64,000 bases of DNA from assembly GCA_050293315.1 (NCBI GenBank), contig JBNKMS010000022.1:62001-126000 (forward strand), given 5' to 3'. Origin of the DNA: CBFDBF01 sp050293315 (lineage in GTDB: Bacteria; Pseudomonadota; Gammaproteobacteria; Chromatiales; Chromatiaceae). The notes below the pieces were generated by a model, which saw only the letters and a list, made by a program, of their open reading frames with translations, made no database searches and was not told where the DNA came from. Of this stretch, positions 25,895 to 32,813 are shown piece by piece. How positions within the stretch are numbered: the first letter of the stretch is position 1; each line of letters begins with the position of its first letter. The position numbers and the translations under genes were made by a program.

Positions 25895-26845
25895 TCAAAG
25901 CGTTGGTTTACTTCCGGATCGCTTGTAATTGATATCTGGCATGTTTAAGAAAGGCTTTCTCCAATATTGAAGATACTTTTCACCAAACTCTTTTATTTGA
26001 GCAGGCCTGTAACGATTAATAATTACTTTATAGGTATGAAGTGTTGCGCTTACCACATAGTTAATGATGGTTGTTAGACCATCAAGATTTCTGATTGGCT
26101 CAACATTCACTGTGCCGCCAGAAAATCTAACGTGAGACCTGTAGTCTGACCCATGCATTTTTTCTGAGGCTTGTGAGTAGAATATTTCATACTCATGAAG
26201 CCTATTCATATCATTCGCAATTTGACGGATGCTACGCATACCAAAAGGTGTATACCAAGCTGGCTCGTATTTTTTGTTACCCTTGGCTTTATCTAGTTTT
26301 TCGTTGGCTTCTAACAATTCTGGGTGTGACAACAATTTCTCAATAGACTCGATATATTTTTCTGAACCTGCGCTTAAACGATCACGAGTCTCTTCCATAG
26401 CTTCACCAAACTCTCCGAGCTGATCGAAAAATCTATCGTGCTCCTGGTTCCCTTCTTGGGTTCTGTAGAGCCATATAAGTTCTTTACGAAGATTGGATAC
26501 GTAAAATAACTTCGCTTTTTTTTCAGAATCAGAGTGTATAATCCAATCAATATACACAGACGCCTCAAAGAGCGCCCGCATTTGAAGTAGAGATGCTTGC
26601 GTGCATGCATTCGTAGCTAGAACATGTATTGCATCCAGCATAGAAACAACCTGCTTTAGAAGCACTAACAGTACAACAACATCAGACATCTTCTTATCTG
26701 AGGTATGGAAGGTTCCAGCAATCAATGAAGTACCATAATTGGTGATGCTTTCTAGCAATTCTAGTTGAGGCTGTAGATGTTCCTTTGCATCATGAATATA
26801 AAGCTCTCGGTGCAAGATTGTATCTAATGGCTTGATAGTATTCAT
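25895..26845 (-). CDS. DUF5677-like all-helical protein
   Basis: A 316-aa, mostly helical soluble protein. The stretch LLKQVVSMLDAIHVLATNACTQ, ASLLQMRALFEASVYIDWI and a later YSQASEKMHGSDY resemble the DUF5677 family, whose members appear in defence and mobile regions with unknown role; I make this assignment by memory of the pattern, not by search. More AT-rich than the cell-wall genes. It is the last gene of the minus-strand island and ends about 80 bases from the left repeat arm. Upstream lies a degenerate attC-like end. Confidence 0.55.
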   Translation of the reverse strand: MNTIKPLDTILHRELYIHDAKEHLQPQLELLESITNYGTSLIAGTFHTSDKKMSDVVVLLVLLKQVVSMLDAIHVLATNACTQASLLQMRALFEASVYIDWIIHSDSEKKAKLFYVSNLRKELIWLYRTQEGNQEHDRFFDQLGEFGEAMEETRDRLSAGSEKYIESIEKLLSHPELLEANEKLDKAKGNKKYEPAWYTPFGMRSIRQIANDMNRLHEYEIFYSQASEKMHGSDYRSHVRFSGGTVNVEPIRNLDGLTTIINYVVSATLHTYKVIINRYRPAQIKEFGEKYLQYWRKPFLNMPDINYKRSGSKPTL

Positions 26846-26855
26846 TTTAGATTTG

Positions 26856-26966
26856 ATGTCACGCTCAAAGAGAATAATTTATCAGATAGCAATTATTTCG
26901 ATAGTGAAGTCTCGATGATATCCTTGAGGGGCGCAGAGTAACTGCTGACCCCACTTATCTTTAACT
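26856..26966 (-). other. Possible degenerate attC-like recombination site
   Basis: Between the YcxB-like gene and the DUF5677-like gene, on the minus strand: the stop region AGTTAAAG, then GCGCCCCTCAAGG, and just before the next gene TTTGAGCGTGACAT. CTCAA and TTTGAG could pair as the inner arms, but the outer core GTGACAT departs from GTTRRRY. Weak. Confidence 0.25.
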
Positions 26967-27470
26967 TGGGCGCTGAGGAATACCATGCTGCTCCAGAACT
27001 CTCACCACCTCACCAAACGCATCGGGTTTTGTATTCTTGAACTCGCCTGGGACAACCGCATACTGACCAGATGACAGGCGTATGACCAATACGCCTCGAA
27101 CGATAATGTACTCCTTCACGGCGGACCAAGGTACAAAACATTCGACACCAGAGACCGTCTCTCGCAGCCCCTCACTATCAACCGTAAGACTTACGAACTT
27201 TTCCGGCATAGTAGCGGCCGCTTTGCTCAGCGGATTCAATGATTGCCAGAACGTGGCTGTACGAACTATGAGCAATAAGATTGCAATAGCAAGAATAACT
27301 ACTTTGCCAAGTTCAACCGCAAGCACAGCCGCAATTACGCAGATAAGGGCAAACAGCAAATAATCCGTGATTCTGCCATTGCGAAAATTCGAGAATTGCC
27401 GTCCGTTGAGCGCCTCCAGATATGCGGCGTTCACTTTTCTATCGATGTCGTATTCTAGTTGCAATTCCAT
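26961..27470 (-). CDS. YcxB-like two-helix membrane protein
   Basis: A 169-aa protein with two adjacent membrane helices (about 36-76) followed by a small beta-rich cytosolic domain: FVSLTVDSEGLRETVSGVECFVPWSAVKEYIIVRGVLVIRLSSGQYAVVP is the order of the YcxB-like C-terminal domain (strand, W-S-I/V, strand, and a closing P-RAF-type motif). Role unknown. It starts nine bases after a GTTAGGT attC-type core, as cassette genes do. Confidence 0.55.
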   Translation of the reverse strand: MELQLEYDIDRKVNAAYLEALNGRQFSNFRNGRITDYLLFALICVIAAVLAVELGKVVILAIAILLLIVRTATFWQSLNPLSKAAATMPEKFVSLTVDSEGLRETVSGVECFVPWSAVKEYIIVRGVLVIRLSSGQYAVVPGEFKNTKPDAFGEVVRVLEQHGIPQRPS

Positions 27471-27479
27471 GGTATTAGC

Positions 27480-27525
27480 ACCTAACAGTTAATGAACTTT
27501 TGGGGTCTTGATGTGCTTGTCAGGT
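27480..27525 (-). other. Short attC-like site
   Basis: On the minus strand the 46-base stretch begins ACCTGAC and ends AACTGTTAGGT. The end matches the integron core GTTRRRY exactly, and the two ends are imperfect inverted repeats (ACCT-ACA-A-AT-AA on both sides). The stop codon of the upstream zinc-ribbon remnant abuts it and the next gene starts 10 bases after it. Shorter than most attC sites. Confidence 0.45.
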
Positions 27526-27568
27526 TTATTTAAGTTCTGCTCCACATTGAGAACAAAATTTAAGCAAA
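27526..27568 (-). pseudogene. C-terminal tail of a zinc-ribbon protein
   Basis: The minus-strand frame ends KFCSQCGAELK then stop, the typical last residues of a short protein with a C-terminal zinc ribbon. Everything before it is replaced by the palindromic element at 27569-27637, so only about 11-14 codons remain. A longer frame can be read through the element but its residues look random. Confidence 0.45.
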
Positions 27569-27637
27569 AAGGGGACGGAGGGATTATTTAATATCCATAC
27601 AGCTCTTGTGTACATACTTAAATCCCTCCGTCCCCTT
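27569..27637. mobile_element. 69-base palindromic (MITE/REP-like) element
   Basis: AAGGGGACGGAGGGATT at 27569-27585 and its exact reverse complement at 27621-27637, with 35 bases between. Elements with this GGGGACGGAGGG arm are, to my knowledge, dispersed in many gammaproteobacterial genomes and tied to REP-type transposases; none is encoded here. It sits inside what looks like a former attC or gene boundary. Confidence 0.65.
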
Positions 27638-27658
27638 AACGAACGTGTGTGCTGGTGG

Positions 27659-27961
27659 TTAAATTTCAACATACCCTGCGCTCTCATCCAGATAACTAAT
27701 AGAGCTAGCTCCTTCTTTTTTAAGATGCTCAATCGCTTGTTGCAGCAGTGGCTCATTGAGAATGCTCTTAGATAAAAAAGCCTTCTCGCCATCTTTTTCC
27801 AAGCCTAAAAATTGTGCTTCTGGCTCATTTTCATAGCTGCGGGCTATAAGTTTTAGATTTCCATCGGTAAATTCATAAATGTAGTAATCGTAGTAATACT
27901 CATACATGCCATCGGCATCTGGCTCGCTCTTATCAATATGATGTGATTTATCAATGTTCAT
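27659..27961 (-). CDS. Small acidic cassette-type protein, unknown
   Basis: One hundred residues, acidic, with a tyrosine-rich strand pair MYEYYYDYYIYEFTDGNLKLIARSY (about 19-43) and a helical C-terminal half. No family recognised. The ATG at 27961 is ten bases after the GTTATGT core of the attC-like site and has no ribosome site, as is usual for gene cassettes; the stop codon overlaps ATTTAAC (27658-27664), which fits the opposite core RYYYAAC exactly. Confidence 0.6.
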   Translation of the reverse strand: MNIDKSHHIDKSEPDADGMYEYYYDYYIYEFTDGNLKLIARSYENEPEAQFLGLEKDGEKAFLSKSILNEPLLQQAIEHLKKEGASSISYLDESAGYVEI

Positions 27962-27970
27962 TCTGATTGC

Positions 27971-28069
27971 ACATAACGCTTCAAACACCGGCTTGGTGAA
28001 GTTGGCGGCTTTTTTGGAACAAAAAAGGTGACAGCTTTGCCAAGTCCGCCGTGATTTGACTTGTTAACC
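27971..28069 (-). other. attC-like recombination site (integron type)
   Basis: On the minus strand the site opens with GGTTAAC, which holds the stop codon of the gene before it, and closes with GCGTTATGT, ten bases before the next start codon. Inside, TCAAATCACGGC is mirrored by GCCGGTGTTTGA, and further in GACTTGGC by GCCGCCAACTT, so the whole folds as an imperfect hairpin with unpaired bases, as attC does. Outer cores differ from the consensus by one position each. 99 bases, normal length. Confidence 0.6.
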
Positions 28070-28429
28070 CCACTCAACAAGATTCTCTCCTTGCCGGCTT
28101 ATTTCAACAAATGTATTTGAATAGGGCGATACGGCTGGATATTCACCTCCAGGGTCGCAACGTACCGTTACTTCCAGAGCACTTACGATACATCTTGCAA
28201 ATTCGACGTCTGATTTCCAATTTTTTACTCCTTTCAAGTAGACAGAAATATATCCGTCTTGGATACCGGAATTAATTAGGATTTTAGCGTCGTTATAGGT
28301 ATACAGAATATGGCCTTCGTCTATTTCTGAATCAAAGGACAAAGCACCTATCGCCCTATTAAGGAAAGAAACAATTTGATCTGTTTCATTCCCTTCAATG
28401 TAAATTTCGATATCTTCTCGGTTTTTCAT
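28064..28429 (-). CDS. Small cassette-type protein, unknown
   Basis: A 121-aa acidic protein with an alternating helix/strand pattern: EIYIEGNETDQIVSFLNRAIG, ILYTYNDAKILINSG, YISVYLKG, and a helix with DVEFARCIVSALEVTVRCDPGG. It looks like a compact alpha/beta domain of the size of immunity proteins, but I recognise no family. Its start is just after a GTTAACC core at 28433-28439 and its stop lies in the next attC-like site. First gene of the island in transcription order. Confidence 0.6.
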   Translation of the reverse strand: MKNREDIEIYIEGNETDQIVSFLNRAIGALSFDSEIDEGHILYTYNDAKILINSGIQDGYISVYLKGVKNWKSDVEFARCIVSALEVTVRCDPGGEYPAVSPYSNTFVEISRQGENLVEWG

Positions 28430-28445
28430 GTGGGTTAACAGTTAA

Positions 28446-28614
28446 TTATCACGCCGGCACTGATATCGTAATATGACGCTGGCACCGATATTGTAATATG
28501 CCGCCAAGAAACGCCCTGTGGGCAGAAATGTGGGCTTGAGCTTGGTACATCCTGCCAAGAGGGTATTTCCTATATTTTGTGAGGTTATCAGAGAAGCAAC
28601 GGTATAGGTAGGAC
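28446..28614. repeat. About 165-base dispersed repeat, copy 1
   Basis: Closely matches 62590-62735 in the same orientation; shared strings include AAGAAACGCCCTGTGGGCAG (28505-28524) and GGCTTGAGCTTGGT. Copy 1 has an extra internal 26-base tandem unit (CACCGATAT-GTAATATG, at about 28451-28500). In both places a minus-strand gene starts directly beside it. Noncoding. Confidence 0.85.
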
Positions 28615-28618
28615 TATT

Positions 28619-28650
28619 CTCCTGGATGCCGCGATCAAGCCGCGGCATGA
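28619..28650. repeat. Palindrome GCCGCGATCAAGCCGCGGC
   Basis: TGGATGCCGCG and CGCGGCATGAC pair around ATCAAGC. A closely similar unit is at 63173-63202 and a decayed one at 62742-62772. Units of this type (GGATCCCGCGGTCAAGCCGC) are widely dispersed in bacterial genomes. Confidence 0.6.
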
Positions 28651-28679
28651 CGGGGGCTTGGACATGGCCACCCCAAACC

Positions 28680-29105
28680 CGTTCGACGCAGCCGAGCACC
28701 GCAACGATTGAAGGCAAAGGCCCGTAGGGGCGCCGCATGGACGCGGCGCCTCCATCGCGGGCAAGGGATTGCCCGTCGATGGAGCCCCTGAAATCGTGAG
28801 GAGCGCAGGGGACCCGCAGGGCAAGTCGTCGGGCGCGGTTTTCTTTCGCCCCTTTCTTTTACGCGTATAAAAGAAAGGGGCTCGTAGCCTATCGCAGATG
28901 GGAAAACAGGAGTGCAGGTGTTTTAGGCTGCGAAACTGTTTACCGATACCTCTATTACCCCCTCACCCCAACCCTCTCCCTTAGGGAGAGGGGGGTGATC
29001 CCACGATCAAATCGCACCGGCAGACGGGCTGCGAAACTGGCTACCGAATATTAAACAGGCATCATAACCATACGGCGCAATGCCCGTTGGTTATTGCGCC
29101 CTACA
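28680..29105 (+). repeat. Composite intergenic repeat, right arm of the rnpB-mraZ island
   Basis: Mirror of 25488-25812. It holds the 71-base block (28719-28789) identical to the left arm in reverse complement, the hairpin GCCCCTTTCTTTTA (28848-28881), TAGGCTGCGAAA (28925-28936, repeated near 29027) and the GCGCAAT palindrome (29060-29105). Between the two GGCTGCGAAACT units is a roughly 100-base insert with the common CCCTCACCCCAACCCTCTCC string. Related to 62736-63202. Confidence 0.85.
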
Positions 29106-29289
29106 TTAGTTGCTATAGCAATAGAAAATGCCTGATGCCCCATTTTGTGTGTTAGCTCCCAGTTTTCCATCTAACTCTTAATAAATCACTTTAACTCATG
29201 CCCTTATTGCGCTGTTTTTCAGTGCATTCTTCTTTTCGACGTTTTGGACGTAACTTACTGTCTTTAAAGGAACTTTTCCCTAATTTAGC

Positions 29290-29319
29290 TTGACAAGTGG
29301 AGAAAACGTAACCTATTAT
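29290..29319 (+). promoter_or_regulatory. Main promoter of the dcw cluster (Pmra-like)
   Basis: TTGACA, 18 bases, TATTAT: a near-consensus sigma-70 promoter 60 bases before the mraZ start, with the MraZ boxes just after the expected start point. Confidence 0.8.
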
Positions 29320-29328
29320 GGTAGGAAG

Positions 29329-29353
29329 TGGGAAAAAGTGGTGATTAATGGGA
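29329..29353 (+). promoter_or_regulatory. MraZ operator (three TGGK boxes with 5-base spacers)
   Basis: TGGGA at 29329, TGGTG at 29339 and TGGGA at 29349, exactly ten bases apart. MraZ is known to bind direct TGGGN repeats separated by 5 bases at its own promoter, so this is probably the autoregulatory site. The middle box is variant. Confidence 0.75.
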
Positions 29354-29378
29354 ATAAGGTCCGAGGAGGTATTGCGTC

Positions 29379-29837
29379 TTGTTTCGTGGAGTCAACAGGG
29401 TAAATCTCGATGCCAAGGGGCGTCTCGCGGTGCCAACGCGCTATCGCGAGGAGCTCAGGGATACCTGTGGCTCGCAGTTGGTAGTGACCATCGACTATCA
29501 GGAGCCGTGCCTGCTGATCTACCCGGCACCAGAGTGGCAGGAGATCGAACGCAAGTTGATGCGGTTGCCATCCTTTAATAAGGACTCCCGCCGGGTGCAG
29601 CGCCTACTGGTGGGGCACGCCACAGACGTAGAGATGGATGGTCAGGGGCGGCTGTTGCTAACGCAGCCGCTACGGGAGTTTGCCGGCCTGGACAAACATT
29701 CTGTGTTGATTGGTCAGGGCAACAAGTTTGAGTTGTGGGATGAGGAGCGCTGGAACGGGAAGCGTGATAACTGGCTGGAGGATACAGATATGGAGAATCT
29801 GGATTTGCCGGCAGAAATGAAAAATCTGTCGATCTGA
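29379..29837 (+). CDS. mraZ: Transcriptional regulator MraZ
   Basis: Ring-forming AbrB-like regulator that represses its own promoter and so the dcw cluster. 152 aa, two MraZ repeats: FRGVNRVNLDAKGRLAVPTRYRE (1-24) and VGHATDVEMDGQGRLLLTQPLREFAGL (about 80-107), each with the DxKGR/DxQGR signature. The start is a TTG at 29379: GAGGAGGT at 29363-29370 fits only this codon and homologues begin MFRG. Followed 5 bases later by rsmH. Confidence 0.95.
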   Translation: MFRGVNRVNLDAKGRLAVPTRYREELRDTCGSQLVVTIDYQEPCLLIYPAPEWQEIERKLMRLPSFNKDSRRVQRLLVGHATDVEMDGQGRLLLTQPLREFAGLDKHSVLIGQGNKFELWDEERWNGKRDNWLEDTDMENLDLPAEMKNLSI

Positions 29838-29842
29838 CCGTT

Positions 29843-30775
29843 ATGACCACGCAATCCCATCTACCGGTGCTTTTTAGAGAGGCACTTGAGGCGCTGCAGA
29901 TCACGCCCGGAGGGGTATATGTAGATGGGACCTTCGGTCGGGGTGGGCATAGTGGGGAGATATTGCGGCAGCTGAATAGTTCTGGGCGGCTGTTGGCAAT
30001 CGATAAAGACCCTGAGGCGGTTGAGTATGCCTCTAGGGTGTTTGGCCAGGACGACAGATTCACCATTAGACAGGGTTCATTTGCGATGCTTGAACAGCTG
30101 GCACAGCAGAGTGACATCCATGGAGAGGTGAACGGCATCTTGCTGGATCTTGGGGTCTCATCTCCCCAGTTGGATGATCCGGAGCGAGGGTTTAGCTTTA
30201 TGCACGATGGCCCTATCGATATGCGTATGGATAACAGCTCTGGCCAGAGCGCCGCCGCCTGGTTGGCCACGGCGGACGAGGATGAGATCAGCACAGTACT
30301 TAAAGAGTATGGTGAAGAGCGCTTTGCCCGCCGTATCGCCCGCAGCATTGTTGCGGCCCGCCGGGAGACGCCGCTTGTAACCACCGCTCAGGTTGCTTCT
30401 CTGATTGAACAGACAGTCCCCGGGAGGGAGAAGAACAAGCATCCGGCAACCCGTTCATTCCAGGCTATTCGTATCTTTATCAACCGTGAATTGGATGACC
30501 TCAAGGCCGTGTTGGGGCAGTCACTGCGGGTGCTGGCTGCCGGAGGACGTCTGGTGGTTATCAGCTTCCACTCTCTGGAAGATCGCATCGTAAAACGCTT
30601 CATCCGGGATCATGTGCGGGGTGAGCAGTTTCCCCCCGGGGTACCGGTTACTGCAGACCAGGCGCGGCCCAAGTTGATGCATGTAGGTGGTGCGATTCGA
30701 CCTGCCACAGATGAGATTGCGGCTAACCCGCGAGCGCGCAGCGCGGTATTGCGAGTAGCGGAGAGGGTCGCATGA
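29843..30775 (+). CDS. rsmH: 16S rRNA (cytosine1402-N4)-methyltransferase
   Basis: RsmH (MraW) methylates C1402 of 16S rRNA with S-adenosylmethionine. Seen: HLPVLFREALEAL, the SAM loop VDGTFGRGGHSGEIL (about 27-41), LLDLGVSSPQLD, RGFSFMHDGPIDMRMD and ISFHSLEDRIVKRF (about 245-258). 310 aa, full length. Second gene of the cluster; the ftsL start overlaps its stop by four bases (ATGA). Confidence 0.97.
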   Translation: MTTQSHLPVLFREALEALQITPGGVYVDGTFGRGGHSGEILRQLNSSGRLLAIDKDPEAVEYASRVFGQDDRFTIRQGSFAMLEQLAQQSDIHGEVNGILLDLGVSSPQLDDPERGFSFMHDGPIDMRMDNSSGQSAAAWLATADEDEISTVLKEYGEERFARRIARSIVAARRETPLVTTAQVASLIEQTVPGREKNKHPATRSFQAIRIFINRELDDLKAVLGQSLRVLAAGGRLVVISFHSLEDRIVKRFIRDHVRGEQFPPGVPVTADQARPKLMHVGGAIRPATDEIAANPRARSAVLRVAERVA

Positions 30776-31044
30776 GTCGCGGCCGTTTTTTTATATTGCT
30801 GCTGCTGGCGTTGGCAGTGTTGTTGACGGCCACCGGTGTGGTCTATGCGAAGTATGAATCGCGTCTCTACTTTGTCGAGCTGGAGCAGCTACGCGCTGAG
30901 CGCGACCAGGTAGATGTGGAGTGGGGCAGGCTGCAACTTGAGCTCAGCGCCTGGGGTACCCACAGTAGGGTGGAGCGCATCGCCCGCCAGAAGTTGGAGA
31001 TGCATCTGCCTTCAAGCGACGAAGTTGTGGTGATTAGGCACTAA
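30772..31044 (+). CDS. ftsL: Cell division protein FtsL
   Basis: Small bitopic divisome protein: short basic cytoplasmic end, one helix (about 6-26) and a periplasmic coiled coil (YFVELEQLRAERDQVDVEWGRLQLEL). Ends with VERIARQKLEMHLPSSDEVVVI, the usual FtsL C-terminal region. Acts with FtsQ and FtsB to activate FtsWI. 90 aa; start overlaps rsmH by four bases. Confidence 0.93.
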   Translation: MSRGRFFILLLLALAVLLTATGVVYAKYESRLYFVELEQLRAERDQVDVEWGRLQLELSAWGTHSRVERIARQKLEMHLPSSDEVVVIRH

Positions 31045-31046
31045 CC

Positions 31047-32813
31047 ATGATCGGAGCTAAACGTAACAAGCGGGCCAGGAACGTGATGCGGCGAGAGCAG
31101 GCTGCTCCACCCAGCTTTCGCGCCAGGCGCTGGAGTGTTATGGGGATCATGTGGTTGTTCGCCGCAGCCCTGGTTTGGCGGGTGGTGGATCGGCAGCTGT
31201 TCGAGACCGATTTTCTACAGAAAGAGGGGCAGCGGCGTCACCTGCGGGTGGTTGAGATATCGGCCCATCGTGGGATGATGCTGGACCGACGGGGAGAGCC
31301 GCTGGCAATCAGCACCCCGGTGGATTCCGTCTGGGCTAATCCCCGTGCCCTCACCGCAAACCGAGAGCAGCTGACCAAGCTGGCACGTCTGTTGGATAGA
31401 GACCCGGCAGAGTTGAGGAAGTATCTACAGCAGCGCAGACACCGCGCCTTCACCTATCTGCTACGCAGGATAACCCCCGACCATGCGCAGCGGATCCAGC
31501 AGTTTGTGGATGCGGAGGAGATTAATGGAATCGGCCTGAAGCGGGAGTTCCGGCGCTACTATCCGGGCGGCGAGGCGTTTGCCCACGTGGTCGGTTTTAC
31601 CGATGTGGATGACCAGGGCCAGGATGGGATGGAGCTAGCCTTTAACGACTGGTTGCAGGGGATTCCTGGCAGTAAACGGGTGATCCGAGATGGACACGCA
31701 CGCAGTGTTAAGGATGTTGAGAGCATCAAGGCCCCGCAGGCGGGGAAGGATCTCTATCTTAGTCTGGATTGGCGTCTACAGTATCTGGCCTATCGTGAGC
31801 TCAAGGCCGAGATACTACACTACAGGGCCCGCTCCGGATCTATTGTGCTGCTTGACGCCACCACCGGCGAGATCCTGGCGATGGTCAATCAGCCGTCTTA
31901 CAACCCCAATGACGTCAGTAAGCGACACGGTGCGCAGTTGCGTAACCGTGCCATGACCGACATGTTTGAGCCCGGTTCCACGATGAAGCCCTTTACTGTG
32001 GCCAGTGCATTGGAGCTGGGGCGGGCGACCCCGACGACCAAAATTGACACCACGCCAGGCAGGTTGCAGATAGGCGAGGCGGTGGTCAAAGACCACCACA
32101 ACTTAGGGCTCATAGATGTTGCTACCGTGATCAAGAAGTCGAGCAATGTCGGTATCAGTAAGATCGCCCTGGATATACCGATTAAGGAGCTGTTGCAGCT
32201 CTATACCTCTCTTGGGTTTGGTGTCTCCACCGGCAGCGGATTTCCCGGAGAGGTGGACGGTCGCCTCGATGCCACCCGGCGCTGGTCGAAGATAGGCCAG
32301 GCGACCCTGGGATTTGGCTATGGCCTCTCGGTTACACCACTGCAATTGGCGCAGGCATACGCGGTTATTGCTGCCGATGGTGTGCGTCGTCCCCCCTCCC
32401 TGCTGCGCCAGGAGGATAAGGTTGTAGGAGAGCGGGTGATGAGTCGGCAGACGGCGCGTCAGCTCCGCACCATGTTGGAATCAGTAGTCTCACCCGAGGG
32501 GACAGCCAACTCTGCTGCAATCAAGGGTTACCGGGTCGCAGGCAAGACCGGCACGGTCAAGAAGAGCACCAAGGGTGGATATACCGAGGACCAATTTCGG
32601 GCCGTCTTTGCCGGGATGGCGCCGGCCAGCAGTCCCCGCCTGGTAATGGTGGTGGTGATAGATGAACCCAAGGGGCGGCGCTACTACGGTGGACAGGTGG
32701 CGGCACCCCTCTTCTCCAGGGTAATGACCGGTGTGTTACGGATACTGAATATAGCCCCGGACGATATGGGCGACGACATGCGCATTGCCGCTAGTGGAGG
32801 TGCAGAGCGATGA
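31047..32813 (+). CDS. ftsI: Peptidoglycan D,D-transpeptidase FtsI (PBP3)
   Basis: Septum-specific class B penicillin-binding protein, 588 aa. One N-terminal membrane helix (about 31-48), then the pedestal domain (HRGMMLDRRGEPLAIS), and the transpeptidase domain with SxxK at Ser311-Lys314 (PGSTMKPF), SxN at Ser365-Asn367 and KTG at Lys500-Gly502. It cross-links the glycan strands made by FtsW. The stop overlaps the murE start. Confidence 0.96.
   Translation: MIGAKRNKRARNVMRREQAAPPSFRARRWSVMGIMWLFAAALVWRVVDRQLFETDFLQKEGQRRHLRVVEISAHRGMMLDRRGEPLAISTPVDSVWANPRALTANREQLTKLARLLDRDPAELRKYLQQRRHRAFTYLLRRITPDHAQRIQQFVDAEEINGIGLKREFRRYYPGGEAFAHVVGFTDVDDQGQDGMELAFNDWLQGIPGSKRVIRDGHARSVKDVESIKAPQAGKDLYLSLDWRLQYLAYRELKAEILHYRARSGSIVLLDATTGEILAMVNQPSYNPNDVSKRHGAQLRNRAMTDMFEPGSTMKPFTVASALELGRATPTTKIDTTPGRLQIGEAVVKDHHNLGLIDVATVIKKSSNVGISKIALDIPIKELLQLYTSLGFGVSTGSGFPGEVDGRLDATRRWSKIGQATLGFGYGLSVTPLQLAQAYAVIAADGVRRPPSLLRQEDKVVGERVMSRQTARQLRTMLESVVSPEGTANSAAIKGYRVAGKTGTVKKSTKGGYTEDQFRAVFAGMAPASSPRLVMVVVIDEPKGRRYYGGQVAAPLFSRVMTGVLRILNIAPDDMGDDMRIAASGGAER

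Noticed and set aside
27526..27792. An 88-residue minus-strand frame ending in a zinc-ribbon tail
   Set aside because: It overlaps the better-supported gene at 27659-27961 and runs through the palindromic element; only its last residues look protein-like, so I kept these as a remnant.
28433..28614. The repeat plus GTTAACC core as a true attI site
   Set aside because: No integrase gene and no attI hallmark beyond the GTTA core; reported only as an open possibility.
29575..30384. A 269-residue antisense frame across mraZ and rsmH
   Set aside because: Low-complexity Ser/Pro/Arg composition; shadow of two well-conserved genes.
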